DNA of 64,000 bases from Cardiobacteriaceae bacterium TAE3-ERU3 (GTDB lineage: Bacteria; Pseudomonadota; Gammaproteobacteria; Cardiobacteriales; Cardiobacteriaceae): contig JAHUUI010000004.1 of the NCBI GenBank assembly GCA_019218315.1, positions 124,001 to 188,000 of the forward strand, written 5' to 3'. The notes below the pieces were generated by a model, which saw only the letters and a list, made by a program, of their open reading frames with translations, was not told the origin of the DNA and did no database searches. The translations under genes and the position numbers were made by a program. Below, piece after piece: positions 1 to 9,094 of this stretch. Each line of letters begins with the position of its first letter. Positions within the stretch are counted from its first letter, which is position 1.

Positions 1-920
1 TGCCCGGCACCGGCATTTTGCCCAACGATTGGCGCGACCGCACTCGAGAGAGCAAAAACCACCGCAAGGCTGACCGGCACCAAGCGCATAACCACGGCAA
101 AGGCCGCAATCGCACTGTCGCCAAACTGCGCCATCATGCGCGATACAAATGCGGTACTGACGGGTGCTGCGAGGCTAGTCAGCATCGACGGTACGGCAAT
201 TTCGAGCGTCGGGCGCACGCCATCAATCCATTCACGTACACTACTGCGCGTAACCATGCGATGGCGGAAAATGATGATCCACCACGTCAGCAACATCATC
301 GTCGCCTGCGACAGTACCGTCGCCCACGCTGCACCTTGCAATCCCCAACCAAAGACGAAGATAAACAACGGATCAAGTGCAACGTTAACCAAGCCGGCCG
401 CTATCGGAATCCACATCGCCTGCTTGGCTTCACCCATCGCGCGAATAATTTGCCCGCCACACATGCCAAGCGTCATCATCAGCGTACCAGGAATCACGAT
501 CGCAAGATAATTCGCCGCATATTCAAGTGTCGTACCCGTCGCACCGACCCAGCCAAGCAACGTGCTGCGCCAAATAAATACCACAGTCGCCACACAGGCA
601 ATAATCAATAGCGCGAGCAATGGCGTATTGGTCGCCATCCGCGCTGCACCATCGCGATCATTCATCCCGAGGTAACGCGACACCAGCACACTGGTGGCAA
701 TACCCATCGCCACCGCTAATGAACGTACAAAAAATAGCACTGTTCCGGCAAAGCCGACCCCCGCCGCGAGTTCAGCAACACCAAGTTGGGCAATAAAGAA
801 AATATCGACAAAGTCAGCTAGAAACACCATGACCATACCGGTGGCATTGGTCAGAGACATCACCGTGATATGGCGCCATAAGCTGCCTTTGGTGAAACGT
901 GCGATGTGCTGCCCTTCCAT
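1..920 (-). CDS. MATE-family multidrug/cation exporter, 3' end outside window
   Basis: This is a polytopic inner-membrane protein read from an ATG at 918-920; 306 codons are visible and the C-terminus lies beyond the left edge. It begins MEGQHIARFTKGSLWRHITV and continues as repeated hydrophobic segments typical of MATE antiporters, which expel organic cations or drugs in exchange for Na+ or H+. Small-residue-rich motifs such as GVAELAAGVGFAGT and GEAKQAMWIP occur where the family has its conserved loops. It starts 3 bases after the stop of the upstream ATPase gene, so the two are probably cotranscribed. Family assignment is firm; the substrate is unknown. A second, different MATE gene lies at 42763-44136. 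Confidence 0.9.
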   Translation of the reverse strand, partial: MEGQHIARFTKGSLWRHITVMSLTNATGMVMVFLADFVDIFFIAQLGVAELAAGVGFAGTVLFFVRSLAVAMGIATSVLVSRYLGMNDRDGAARMATNTPLLALLIIACVATVVFIWRSTLLGWVGATGTTLEYAANYLAIVIPGTLMMTLGMCGGQIIRAMGEAKQAMWIPIAAGLVNVALDPLFIFVFGWGLQGAAWATVLSQATMMLLTWWIIIFRHRMVTRSSVREWIDGVRPTLEIAVPSMLTSLAAPVSTAFVSRMMAQFGDSAIAAFAVVMRLVPVSLAVVFALSSAVAPIVGQNAGAG

Positions 921-923
921 GAA

Positions 924-1691
924 TCAGCCTCGGTACTGACGCACAAACTGCTCTGCGACGCGCGCACTGCGCGAGCCACGCGCCAATGCAAACTGCAATG
1001 CCGCACGGCGGCTGTGTTCATCAGCATCTCGATGATCTTGAGCCAGCCAATGTGCCACCGCATCGAGGTAGGCCTGCTGGGAGAGAGGATGAAATGAAAC
1101 GCGCAGGCCAAAGCGCTCTGAGAGGGAAATGTGTTCCTCAACGTCTTCCTCAGGATGCACCGCATCGTCACCGCGATGATATTCAGCGAGCAAATGGCGA
1201 CGATTTGACGTCACACAGAGCATGACGTTATCGGGAATGCCCTGCAATGAGCCATCAAGCACTGCTTTTAGCGCACGATAGCTGCCATCATCAGCAGCAA
1301 AAGATAAATCATCAATATAGACCAAATAATGCTGGCCACGGCGTTCACCGAGCACCCACAGCAAAAAAGCCAGATCTTCGAGATCATCACAGGCCAGCTG
1401 AATCATCGCCAGCCTTTCATTGGCGTGAAACAATGCACGAACCAGCGAGGATTTCCCCGTGCCGCGAGCCCCCCACAGCAGCATATGGTTATAGCTTTTT
1501 CCATTGAGGAAGCGCGCAATATTATCGCTCACAGCCTGCTTGTGTTGCTCAATGCCGAGCAAGTCATCAAGCTGTACGTCATCACGCACCGTCACTGGCA
1601 GCAAATATGCACTGTTCTGCCAACGCAGGCGAGCAAAAGCACGCCCGGTTTCAAGAACCTGATTCAGCTGAGTCACTTCCTCATTCATCAT
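924..1691 (-). CDS. DUF815-family AAA ATPase
   Basis: A 255-residue cytosolic P-loop ATPase. The Walker A motif GARGTGKS is at residues 74-81 and the Walker B segment YIDDLS at about 125-130. The opening half (DVQLDDLLGIEQHKQAV) is typical of the DUF815 family of AAA proteins, whose cellular role is not established. The start is the first of two adjacent ATGs, with an AGGAG five bases upstream. It is followed almost directly by the MATE exporter; prfC lies upstream on the same strand across an 82-base gap. Family assignment is confident, function is not inferable. Confidence 0.85.
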   Translation of the reverse strand: MMNEEVTQLNQVLETGRAFARLRWQNSAYLLPVTVRDDVQLDDLLGIEQHKQAVSDNIARFLNGKSYNHMLLWGARGTGKSSLVRALFHANERLAMIQLACDDLEDLAFLLWVLGERRGQHYLVYIDDLSFAADDGSYRALKAVLDGSLQGIPDNVMLCVTSNRRHLLAEYHRGDDAVHPEEDVEEHISLSERFGLRVSFHPLSQQAYLDAVAHWLAQDHRDADEHSRRAALQFALARGSRSARVAEQFVRQYRG

Positions 1692-1773
1692 ATTTGCTCC
1701 TGTCTATAACCAAACACCATATCTTTGCAAAAAGCCCACCCGCAAGATCAGACAATATTGCCGTGACGGATGT

Positions 1774-3366
1774 TTATTGTGCCAAATGGTCGCGCGTCGC
1801 CGAGAACGTAATATCCGGGAAACGCTCTTGGGTCAGCTGTAAATTGACCCGCGACGGCGCAACGTATACCAGCTGCCCGTAGTGATCTTCGGCGAGATTC
1901 TGCTGATTTTTATCAACGAACTGCTTGAGTGCCTTGTCGTTTGGCGCTTCAATCCAGCGTGCTGTCGCGACGTTGACGCCCTCAAAAATACAATCAACCT
2001 TGTACTCGGTCTGTAAGCGCGCTTGCACCACGTCAAATTGCAGGACACCAACCGCACCAAGGATCAAATCATTGCCGATCATTGGCTTGAAAAACTGCGT
2101 CGCGCCTTCTTCACAAAGCTGCTCCAAGCCTTTGAGCAGTGCCTTCATTTTAAGTGGGTCTTTTAAGCGCACACGGCGGAACAGTTCTGGCGCGAAGTCG
2201 GGAATGCCGACAAACTGCAAATCTTCACCTTCAGTAAAAGTATCCCCAATACGGATCGTGCCGTGGTTGTGGATACCGATAATATCGCCTGCTACTGCAC
2301 TGGTTGCGTGGTCACGCTCAGCTGCGAGGAAAGTCAACGCATCAGGAATTTTCACGTCCCGTGCGAGGCGCACTTGGCGCAGCTTCATGCCTGGAGAGAA
2401 CTGCCCACTATTGATGCGCATAAAGGCAATGCGATCGCGGTGTTTTGGATCCATATTCGCTTGGATTTTAAACACGAATCCGCTGAATTTATCTTCGCTC
2501 GGTGCGACATCGCGCTCAGTCGTCTTGCGTGCCAAAGGCGATGGCGCATATTCAGCAAAGTCATTGAGCATCTCGCGGATACCGAAGTTACCAATCGCCG
2601 AACCGAAAAATACCGGCGTTAGTTCACCGCGCAAATAAGCATCACGATCGAAGCTGTTACTCGCCTCACGAATCAGCTCAACTTCATCACGAAACTCATC
2701 AATCATATCGGGTAATAATTCATCGAGGCGTGGATTATCGAGCCCATCGACTTCCTCACCGACATTAACCAAGCTGCCCTTACCCGGCTCGTAAAAGAAT
2801 ACTTTGTCTTCAAGCAGGTGATAAACGCCCTTCAAATTACGCCCCATGCCGATTGGCCACGTCACCGGTGCGCAATCAATCTTAAGCACTTCTTCAACTT
2901 CGTCGATCAACGACATCGGATCACGACCTTCGCGGTCGAGCTTATTGATAAAGGTAAAAATGGGCGTATCACGCAGGCGACACACTTCCATCAGCTTGAT
3001 GGTACGTTCCTCGACACCCTTGGCACAGTCAATCACCATCAGCGCGGAATCCACCGCAGTCAAAGTACGGTAGGTATCTTCAGAGAAATCCTCATGTCCT
3101 GGTGTATCGAGTAGGTTTATCACCTTGCCGTTATAGGGGAACTGCATCACTGACGAAGTAACAGAAATACCACGCTCCTGCTCCATCGCCATCCAGTCGG
3201 ACGTCGCATGGCGCGCAGCTTTACGGCCCTTGACCGTACCCGCCAACTGAATCGCGCCACCGAATAACAGCAGCTTTTCAGTCAATGTGGTTTTACCTGC
3301 GTCCGGGTGACTAATGATCGCGAAGGTGCGTCGATCTCTGTAATCGTTAGATAAAATGTCAGTCAT
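1774..3366 (-). CDS. prfC: Peptide chain release factor 3 (RF3)
   Basis: RF3 is the translational GTPase that removes RF1/RF2 from the ribosome after peptide release. The 530-residue product has the usual length. G1 HPDAGKTT is at residues 20-27, G3 DTPGH at 87-91 and G4 NKLD at 141-144, followed by the RF3-type domain 2/3 sequence up to the C-terminus. The start ATG at 3366 has only a weak ribosome-binding sequence. An intrinsic terminator-like hairpin ends about 20 bases before this ATG, so either the promoter is very close to the gene or the leader is attenuated. Assignment is secure. Confidence 0.97.
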   Translation of the reverse strand: MTDILSNDYRDRRTFAIISHPDAGKTTLTEKLLLFGGAIQLAGTVKGRKAARHATSDWMAMEQERGISVTSSVMQFPYNGKVINLLDTPGHEDFSEDTYRTLTAVDSALMVIDCAKGVEERTIKLMEVCRLRDTPIFTFINKLDREGRDPMSLIDEVEEVLKIDCAPVTWPIGMGRNLKGVYHLLEDKVFFYEPGKGSLVNVGEEVDGLDNPRLDELLPDMIDEFRDEVELIREASNSFDRDAYLRGELTPVFFGSAIGNFGIREMLNDFAEYAPSPLARKTTERDVAPSEDKFSGFVFKIQANMDPKHRDRIAFMRINSGQFSPGMKLRQVRLARDVKIPDALTFLAAERDHATSAVAGDIIGIHNHGTIRIGDTFTEGEDLQFVGIPDFAPELFRRVRLKDPLKMKALLKGLEQLCEEGATQFFKPMIGNDLILGAVGVLQFDVVQARLQTEYKVDCIFEGVNVATARWIEAPNDKALKQFVDKNQQNLAEDHYGQLVYVAPSRVNLQLTQERFPDITFSATRDHLAQ

Positions 3367-3386
3367 TTGTATTTCTATTTTAGCTC

Positions 3387-3414
3387 AAAAAAACGACCCG
3401 CCGATTTGGCGGGT
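3387..3414 (-). terminator. Intrinsic terminator downstream of the lipoprotein gene
   Basis: On the minus strand a perfect 7-bp stem, ACCCGCC / GGCGGGT (3396-3402 with 3408-3414, five-base loop), is followed by a run of seven T (3387-3393). It lies 74 bases after the lipoprotein stop and only about 20 bases before the prfC start codon. Confidence 0.8.
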
Positions 3415-3487
3415 ACGTTGGGAGACTCATTTTAACACGCCATTTGCGCAATTGAGCACAGCGTTTAGGTATCTGTTCAACTAAGCA

Positions 3488-3877
3488 TTAATTTGGCGTA
3501 TTTACCTGACTGCCAATTAAACCACCAATTACAGCACCGGTGACCGTCGCTTCAGTATCTTTACCCCACAATTGCCCTACAGCCGCACCAGCTGCAGCAC
3601 CCAATGCAGCATTACGCGCCTGATTAGGCTTGCCAATCAATTGGCCTTGGCCATTGTTGTATTGGGCTTGTTGGTTGTAATTTTGCTGCTGGTTGTATTG
3701 ATTATAACCCTGCTGCTGATTATAGCCTTGCTGTTGTCCGTATACTTGCTGTGGTTGTGTATAGGTTTGCTGTGGTTGCGAATAAGCTTGCTGCGAAGGG
3801 TACGGTTGGGTACATCCAGCCATAACAAGCCCCGCGGCTGATACTGCTAATAATAATGCTCTGTTACCTTTTTTCAT
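3488..3877 (-). CDS. Gln/Tyr-rich glycine-zipper lipoprotein
   Basis: A 129-residue predicted lipoprotein. A short basic start and hydrophobic segment end in a lipobox (VMAGC), predicting lipidation of the Cys and attachment to an envelope membrane. Mature residues to about 75 are almost entirely Gln, Tyr, Asn, Pro and Gly with repeated QQxY/YNQQ units. The C-terminal part is a glycine-zipper segment (NAALGAAAGAAVGQLWG and VTGAVIGGLIGSQ), as in small outer-membrane glycine-zipper lipoproteins. The ATG at 3877 is preferred because GGGG sits six bases upstream; the TTG six bases earlier abuts the Shine-Dalgarno. It has its own terminator. Function unknown; an envelope structural or stress role is only a guess. 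Confidence 0.85.
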   Translation of the reverse strand: MKKGNRALLLAVSAAGLVMAGCTQPYPSQQAYSQPQQTYTQPQQVYGQQQGYNQQQGYNQYNQQQNYNQQAQYNNGQGQLIGKPNQARNAALGAAAGAAVGQLWGKDTEATVTGAVIGGLIGSQVNTPN

Positions 3878-3937
3878 CGTCAACCCCTTTAGAAAAATAT
3901 AAGCCCTATTCTACCAATCTACATTCACACCAAAGTG

Positions 3938-4357
3938 TTATTTTTGCAATCCACCAGCACGAAGCTTGGCAATTACTTCCGTATTGGGCTCGGGAAATGT
4001 GTATTGATCCAGACTACTGACAGCTGCCCATTTCCAGGCTTGACCTTCCAAGCCCTGCGGCGCCAAAGCTTGGCGAGGGTGAGCTGTATAAAAGTCGAGC
4101 AAGATATTGTCTCGTTCTCCACGCATGAAATGGGTAAATATACAGCCTTGCAAATCTATACCAAGCTCTTCTCTCAGCTCTCGTACCAGTGCGCTACCGG
4201 GAGACTCTCCCTGTTCTACTTTGCCGCCGGGAAATTCCCAGTAGCCTGCATAGGATTTATCAGAGGGCCGCTGTGCAATCAGCACTTCGCCCTCACGATT
4301 AAACACAATACCAACCACGACATGAATGGTAGACGAACCAGCAACTCCTGACGCCAT
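3938..4357 (-). CDS. mutT: Nudix hydrolase, 8-oxo-dGTP diphosphatase (MutT)
   Basis: MutT removes oxidised guanine nucleotides from the pool, preventing A:T to C:G changes. The 139-residue protein has a canonical Nudix box at residues 44-66, with the GG...E....E...RELREELG pattern that binds the metal ion. The gene starts 4 bases after the secA stop; secA-mutT is a common gammaproteobacterial pair. The N-terminal segment before the first strand (MASGVAGSST) is slightly longer than in E. coli MutT. The thiamine-phosphate synthase-like domain found fused to MutT in some gammaproteobacteria is absent. Assignment is strong from both motif and context. Confidence 0.93.
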   Translation of the reverse strand: MASGVAGSSTIHVVVGIVFNREGEVLIAQRPSDKSYAGYWEFPGGKVEQGESPGSALVRELREELGIDLQGCIFTHFMRGERDNILLDFYTAHPRQALAPQGLEGQAWKWAAVSSLDQYTFPEPNTEVIAKLRAGGLQK

Positions 4358-4361
4358 ATTT

Positions 4362-7070
4362 TTAACTCAATTTACCGTGGCATTGCTTGAATTTTTTACC
4401 GGAACCACATGGGCACGGATCATTACGACCAGTGCGCTTCATTTGCACCTCCGTCAGCTCAGAACGCCCAGCACCTTCAGCACTGCCTGCAGCTTTCCCA
4501 TCAGCATATTGCGCGCTTGAGAGTTCCTGCTGGCGTTTTTCCTGTGCTTTCTTCTCAAGTTCATCTGCCGAGGCAGGTTGCTCTTGGAACTGCAAATGCG
4601 TCAGTACACGCACAATTTCAAACTGAATTTGATTAAGCAAGGTCGAAAACAATTCAAAAGATTCACGCTGATACTCACGCTTTGGATCTTTTTGCGCGCG
4701 CGAACGCAGCCAAATTGACTGGCGCAGCATATCCATCGTGCTTAAGTGCTGTTTCCATTGGTCATCAATGGTTTGCAAAGCAACATACTTTTCAACACGG
4801 CGCATCAATTCGCCGCCAACTCGCAACTCTTTCTCTGCATGAATATCGCTAAGCATATCGATAACACGGTGCTTGACTGCTTCTGCACTCATATCCGGCT
4901 CAGCTACAAACCACTCACCGTCAATATCCACTTTCAGAGCAAAATCTCCGAGCAATGCGGCCTCAAGCCCTCGGACGTCCCAGCTTTGGCGAACCTGATC
5001 TGCTGGCAAGTAGCGATCTACGACTTCGCTAATCACCGTCTCGCGCATACTCGAGACCAGCTCAGCAATACTTTCAGCTTCCATAATCTCATTACGCTGG
5101 CTGTAAATGACCTTGCGCTGTTCATTCGCGACATCGTCGTATTCAAGCAGGTTTTTACGCGCATCAAAGTTATGTGCTTCTACCTTACGCTGAGCACCTT
5201 CTATCTGCCGCGAAACCATTTTTGACTCGATTGCTTCTTCATCATTCATACCGAAGCGGGTCATCATGTTTGCCATGCGTTCACCAGCAAATATACGCAC
5301 CAAATTATCATCCAATGCGACATAAAAACGGCTTGAGCCGGCATCCCCCTGACGGCCCGAACGACCGCGTAGCTGGTTGTCTATCCGGCGTGATTCATGA
5401 CGTTCAGCACCAATCACATGCAAACCACCGGCCTCAAGCACCTGATCATGTCGCGCTTGCCAATCTTCGCGTACTTTAGCCTTTTCCTCAGCACTCGCCT
5501 CAGCACCAAGCGCAGCAAGTTCGGCCTTAAGGTTACCACCCAAGACGATGTCTGTACCACGACCAGCCATGTTAGTAGCAATAGTCACCGCACCCGGCTC
5601 GCCCGCATGGGCGACAATTTCTGCCTCACGCTCGTGCTGCTTGGCATTGAGTACATTGTGCGCAACACCGGCTTTGTTGAGCAAAGTAGAAAGAATTTCA
5701 GACGTTTCAATAGATGCCGTACCCAGCAGTACTGGTTGTCCTTTTTCTTGGCAGGCTTTGACTTCCTCAGCAATAGCGGTGTATTTACCCTGCTGATTGA
5801 GATAGATCAAATCAACATGGTCGATACGCTGTACCGGGCGGTTGGTTGGGATAACGACTGTTTCAAGGCCATAAATATCCTGAAACTCAAACGCCTCTGT
5901 ATCTGCAGTACCCGTCATGCCGGCAAGCTTGTCGTACATACGGAAAAAGTTCTGATATGTGATTGAAGCAAGGGTCTGTGATTCTTTCTTGACCGTTACC
6001 CCTTCCTTGATTTCAATCGCCTGATGTAAGCCATCAGACCAACGGCGGCCCTCCATAGTACGGCCAGTAAATTCATCGACAATAATCACCTGATCATTGC
6101 GTACGATATAGTCCACATTGTTATGGAACAAATGATGCGCGCGCAAGCAAGCATTCAAGTGGTGGAATAGGCCAATATTCTTCGGATTGTAAAGACTCTC
6201 ACCCTCGCCAATTAGGCCTTTCTCGATCAACAGCGCTTCAACGTGATCATGCCCTTCATCGGTCAAGCCAACTTGCTTGCTTTTTTCATCAATACTAAAG
6301 TCGCCCGGGCCATCTTCCTCTTCCTGCTTGGTCAAGGCTGGCACCAGTGCATTAAGCTGGCGGTAAAGGTCGGTATTCATATCCGCTTCACCAGAAATAA
6401 TCAGCGGTGTGCGCGCCTCATCAATCAGGATTGAGTCGACTTCATCGACAATCGCAAAGTTGAGCTCACGCTGCAAGCGATCCTGAGGTGAAAGAGCCAT
6501 ATTACTGCGCAAGTAGTCAAAGCCAAACTCATTGTTTGTGCCATAAGTAATATCAGCATTGTATGCAGCTTGTTTCTCATGAGGAGGCATACCGGAGACG
6601 ATAATACCGGTCGACAAGCCAAGAAAGCTATAGAGTTCGCCAAGTTCCTGTCCGTCACGGCGAGCAAGATAATCATTCACCGTAACAACATGCACGCCTT
6701 TACCCGTCAGTGCATTGAGATAAACCGCTAGCGTTGCGACCAATGTCTTACCTTCACCAGTACGCATCTCGGCAATTTTGCCTTCATGCAATACCATACC
6801 GCCGATTAACTGAACATCGTAATGGCGCAACCCAAGCACCCGCTTGGATGCTTCACGCACCACGGCAAAAGCCTCAGGCAACAGATTTTTCAACGACTCG
6901 CCATCAGCAATCCTTTGCTTAAACTCACTCGTCTTTGCCTGCAACGCACCGTCATCTAGCGCCGCTACTTGCTCTTCAAGTCGGTTGATAGCAGCGACTG
7001 TTTTGCCATATTGCTTGATCAGTCGGTCATTCCTAGACCCAAACATTTTTGCCGCAACATTCTTAAACAT
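4362..7070 (-). CDS. secA: Preprotein translocase ATPase SecA
   Basis: SecA is the motor that drives unfolded preproteins through SecYEG. At 902 residues it matches E. coli SecA. Visible are the Walker A segment RTGEGKT (about 103-109), the DEAR-containing [12 protein letters not shown] motif near 210, the helicase motif MAGRGTDI and the C-terminal zinc finger [13 protein letters not shown] that binds SecB. The start ATG has AGGA about seven bases upstream. The 342-base spacer to the divergent dciA-like gene contains repeated TGACCA elements. No secM-like arrest gene is seen upstream, as is usual outside enterics. Confidence 0.98.
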   Translation of the reverse strand: MFKNVAAKMFGSRNDRLIKQYGKTVAAINRLEEQVAALDDGALQAKTSEFKQRIADGESLKNLLPEAFAVVREASKRVLGLRHYDVQLIGGMVLHEGKIAEMRTGEGKTLVATLAVYLNALTGKGVHVVTVNDYLARRDGQELGELYSFLGLSTGIIVSGMPPHEKQAAYNADITYGTNNEFGFDYLRSNMALSPQDRLQRELNFAIVDEVDSILIDEARTPLIISGEADMNTDLYRQLNALVPALTKQEEEDGPGDFSIDEKSKQVGLTDEGHDHVEALLIEKGLIGEGESLYNPKNIGLFHHLNACLRAHHLFHNNVDYIVRNDQVIIVDEFTGRTMEGRRWSDGLHQAIEIKEGVTVKKESQTLASITYQNFFRMYDKLAGMTGTADTEAFEFQDIYGLETVVIPTNRPVQRIDHVDLIYLNQQGKYTAIAEEVKACQEKGQPVLLGTASIETSEILSTLLNKAGVAHNVLNAKQHEREAEIVAHAGEPGAVTIATNMAGRGTDIVLGGNLKAELAALGAEASAEEKAKVREDWQARHDQVLEAGGLHVIGAERHESRRIDNQLRGRSGRQGDAGSSRFYVALDDNLVRIFAGERMANMMTRFGMNDEEAIESKMVSRQIEGAQRKVEAHNFDARKNLLEYDDVANEQRKVIYSQRNEIMEAESIAELVSSMRETVISEVVDRYLPADQVRQSWDVRGLEAALLGDFALKVDIDGEWFVAEPDMSAEAVKHRVIDMLSDIHAEKELRVGGELMRRVEKYVALQTIDDQWKQHLSTMDMLRQSIWLRSRAQKDPKREYQRESFELFSTLLNQIQFEIVRVLTHLQFQEQPASADELEKKAQEKRQQELSSAQYADGKAAGSAEGAGRSELTEVQMKRTGRNDPCPCGSGKKFKQCHGKLS

Positions 7071-7101
7071 AACTTATCCTAAATTCTCTACGGTTAAACG
7101 C

Positions 7102-7296
7102 TGACCAAACCGTGTATAACACACCTCTTGACCAAACGTTGGTCAGTACAACAACTGTACATAACCATTGAAATATGGGCGCCATCATAGCCGAAACCAG
7201 CAAAGATGGCACGGATGACCAGCGATTAAAAATACAATCATGATTAAAACTGGGGGCTGGCCATCCAAATTTCAAGTAAACATACCTTATTGACCA
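7102..7296. promoter_or_regulatory. Repeated TGACCA elements between secA and the dciA-like gene
   Basis: The spacer 7071-7412 carries TGACCAAAC at 7102-7110 and 7129-7137. The second forms a palindrome TGACCAA-ACG-TTGGTCA at 7129-7145. Further TGACCA copies are at 7216-7221 and 7291-7296. Five copies (one inverted) of the same hexamer in about 200 bases is suggestive of a transcription-factor site. The regulator is unknown, and no convincing -35/-10 pair could be fixed for secA or for the plus-strand gene. Confidence 0.4.
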
Positions 7297-7412
7297 GAAA
7301 TACCCCCTCATCCCAGTCGTGTGATATACGTGGATTTTAACTTTGATCAGCTATAAACTGATTACCAGAAAATAAGCCCGCCCCAATATAGCTCTGCTAT
7401 TTTTATCAAACA

Positions 7413-7829
7413 ATGAAATACAAAAATACCTTTACCAAAGCTGATCGCTTAGCCATTCGCTGGACCAATCAACTCAACGACAGTGATGGCTCTCGTGACC
7501 GTGCTCGCCTTGACCGCTTAATGCTGCAAGCATTGCCGGATCAATGGCAAACACGCGCTATCAGTGCCGGGGTACAAAATGGCATTTGGACTTTATACGT
7601 CAACAATGGCGGCGATGCGTATCAATTGCGCTTTTTAGCAGGTGAAATTGAAGCTCGCCTGGCTTCACTACTACCACACCCACCAACAGTCAAAATACAA
7701 GTAAACCCAGGCATGAGATTACAACAAGGCATTACCGTACGCCCTCCGGCAACGCTTTATCCAAAGCGCTACACAGACAGCGAAGCTGAAAGCATTCTGC
7801 AAGCATTTAAAGAAAGTGGATTAGGCTAA
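7413..7829 (+). CDS. DUF721/DciA-like protein
   Basis: A 138-residue cytosolic protein with the fold pattern of DUF721: a basic helical N-terminus, then VNNGGDAYQLRFLAGEIEARLASLLP, which matches the domain's strand-helix core for nucleic-acid or helicase contacts. In Pseudomonas and relatives a DUF721 gene sits between lpxC and secA exactly as here, which supports the call. DciA proteins help load the replicative helicase in bacteria lacking DnaC; whether this short version does so is inference. It reads away from secA and converges on lpxC. Confidence 0.7.
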   Translation: MKYKNTFTKADRLAIRWTNQLNDSDGSRDRARLDRLMLQALPDQWQTRAISAGVQNGIWTLYVNNGGDAYQLRFLAGEIEARLASLLPHPPTVKIQVNPGMRLQQGITVRPPATLYPKRYTDSEAESILQAFKESGLG

Positions 7830-7836
7830 GCTCTAT

Positions 7837-7852
7837 TGGCAATTAATTGCCA
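7837..7852. repeat. Perfect 16-bp palindrome TGGCAATTAATTGCCA
   Basis: It lies just after the dciA-like stop codon. Part of it (TTAATTGCC) recurs about 30 bases downstream. It could be an operator-like site or part of a termination region; nothing else decides. Confidence 0.45.
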
Positions 7853-8056
7853 TCAATGATATTGCATACCTTATAGTTAATTGCCTACACTTTAGAGCCA
7901 AAATACTAAAGTTTCGCTTGATATTCAGTCGAAGCGACTCCGCTGTCAATATCACCTACAGCAGGCTAGCTCAGGTTCAGCTGATCTATTCAAAATTTCT
8001 CACCTTTTACCGACAAACTTAAATATCGGTAGCTCCGATAAGCAAGACAGCCAATA

Positions 8057-8144
8057 CCAAAAAATCATACAGCCGACCGATCAAAACAATACGTTTGTTT
8101 CTACGGATGTATGATTTTTTGGAGCGCACCATTATTTGGTGCGC
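8057..8144. repeat. Long inverted repeat plus adjacent hairpin in the spacer between dciA-like gene and lpxC
   Basis: A perfect 15-bp inverted repeat, CCAAAAAATCATACA (8057-8071) and TGTATGATTTTTTGG (8108-8122), encloses 36 bases that contain a smaller AAACAA/TTGTTT hairpin. Directly after it, GCGCACCA/TGGTGCGC (8124-8131 with 8137-8144) forms an 8-bp stem with a five-base loop. The genes on either side converge here, so a two-way terminator is the simplest reading, but neither strand has a T-run straight after the GC stem. The rest of the 7830-8156 spacer shows no gene. Confidence 0.6.
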
Positions 8145-8156
8145 AATATATTGGAA

Positions 8157-9092
8157 TTAAAAAGAGCCGCCGAGCAAGGTGTTGCCAACAGCATTACCTA
8201 CTGTAGCATCTTTGGCCTGATCCTCTTCATCAAGCTCTTTCCACGCCCACGAAGCACGTGCTTCAAGAAGCGCCAAACAGAGCTTGTTATTGAGATCATG
8301 CCCTGACTTATAGCCCATATACCAGCCAAGAATTGGCGCTCCAGCCAAATACAAATCACCCATCGCGTCGAGTAATTTATGGCGCACGAACTCATCATCG
8401 TAGCGCAGCCCTTGCTCATTCATGATTCGATAATCATCGACGACGACTGCATTGTCCAAGCTGCCACCCAAGGCAAGACCATTGCTGTGCAAATACTCAA
8501 TGTCTTTCAAAAAGCCGAACGTTCTGGCACGGCTAATATGGCGCACGTAAGATTCTGCATCAACGTCCAAACGGGCATGCTTATTGCGGTTGCGAAAGAC
8601 GGGGTGATCAAAGTCAATTCTAAAATCAAAACGCATACCGTTAAACGGAATGATACGCGCCCACTTGTCACCATCACGCACTTCAACAGTCTCATGGACT
8701 GCAATAAACTTACGAGCAGCATCCTGAGCCTGAATACCTGCTTTTTGCAGCAGGTACACAAAAGGCGCAGCTGAGCCGTCCATAATAGGCACTTCAGCAG
8801 CATTGAGCTCGATAATAACGTTATCAACCCCAAGCCCGGCAAGTGCTGACATCAAGTGTTCAATAGTCGCGACTCGAATACCTTGCGGATTAACCAATGC
8901 CGTACACAACATCGTATCCCGTACCCAATCAGCGCGTGCAGGTATATCAACTTGTGGCTTGAGGTCTATACGACGAAAGACAATACCCGTATTTACCGAT
9001 GCAGGCAGTATACGGATATCGACACGGTTGCCGCTGTGTAAACCAATCCCGGAGCCGGAAACCGGCATTTTAATTGTGCGTTGTCTGGTCAT
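8157..9092 (-). CDS. lpxC: UDP-3-O-acyl-N-acetylglucosamine deacetylase (LpxC)
   Basis: LpxC catalyses the committed zinc-dependent step of lipid A synthesis. The 311-residue product keeps the metal-site motifs: His79 in TIEHLMSALAGLGVDN, HKLLDAMGDLYLAG with the second His and the Asp, and GHDLNNK with the catalytic His. The gene starts only 2 bases after the ftsZ stop, so it is probably the last gene of the dcw transcript; in many relatives lpxC is separated from ftsZ by a promoter-bearing gap. Its C-terminus (after LEARASWAWKELDEEDQAKD) is slightly longer than in E. coli. Secure assignment. Confidence 0.98.
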   Translation of the reverse strand: MTRQRTIKMPVSGSGIGLHSGNRVDIRILPASVNTGIVFRRIDLKPQVDIPARADWVRDTMLCTALVNPQGIRVATIEHLMSALAGLGVDNVIIELNAAEVPIMDGSAAPFVYLLQKAGIQAQDAARKFIAVHETVEVRDGDKWARIIPFNGMRFDFRIDFDHPVFRNRNKHARLDVDAESYVRHISRARTFGFLKDIEYLHSNGLALGGSLDNAVVVDDYRIMNEQGLRYDDEFVRHKLLDAMGDLYLAGAPILGWYMGYKSGHDLNNKLCLALLEARASWAWKELDEEDQAKDATVGNAVGNTLLGGSF

Positions 9093-9094
9093 AA

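Noticed and set aside
5397-5966. Long plus-strand open frames opposite secA, ftsZ, prfC and other genes
   Set aside because: They lie wholly inside well-supported genes, have no ribosome-binding sites and show compositions typical of antisense reading.
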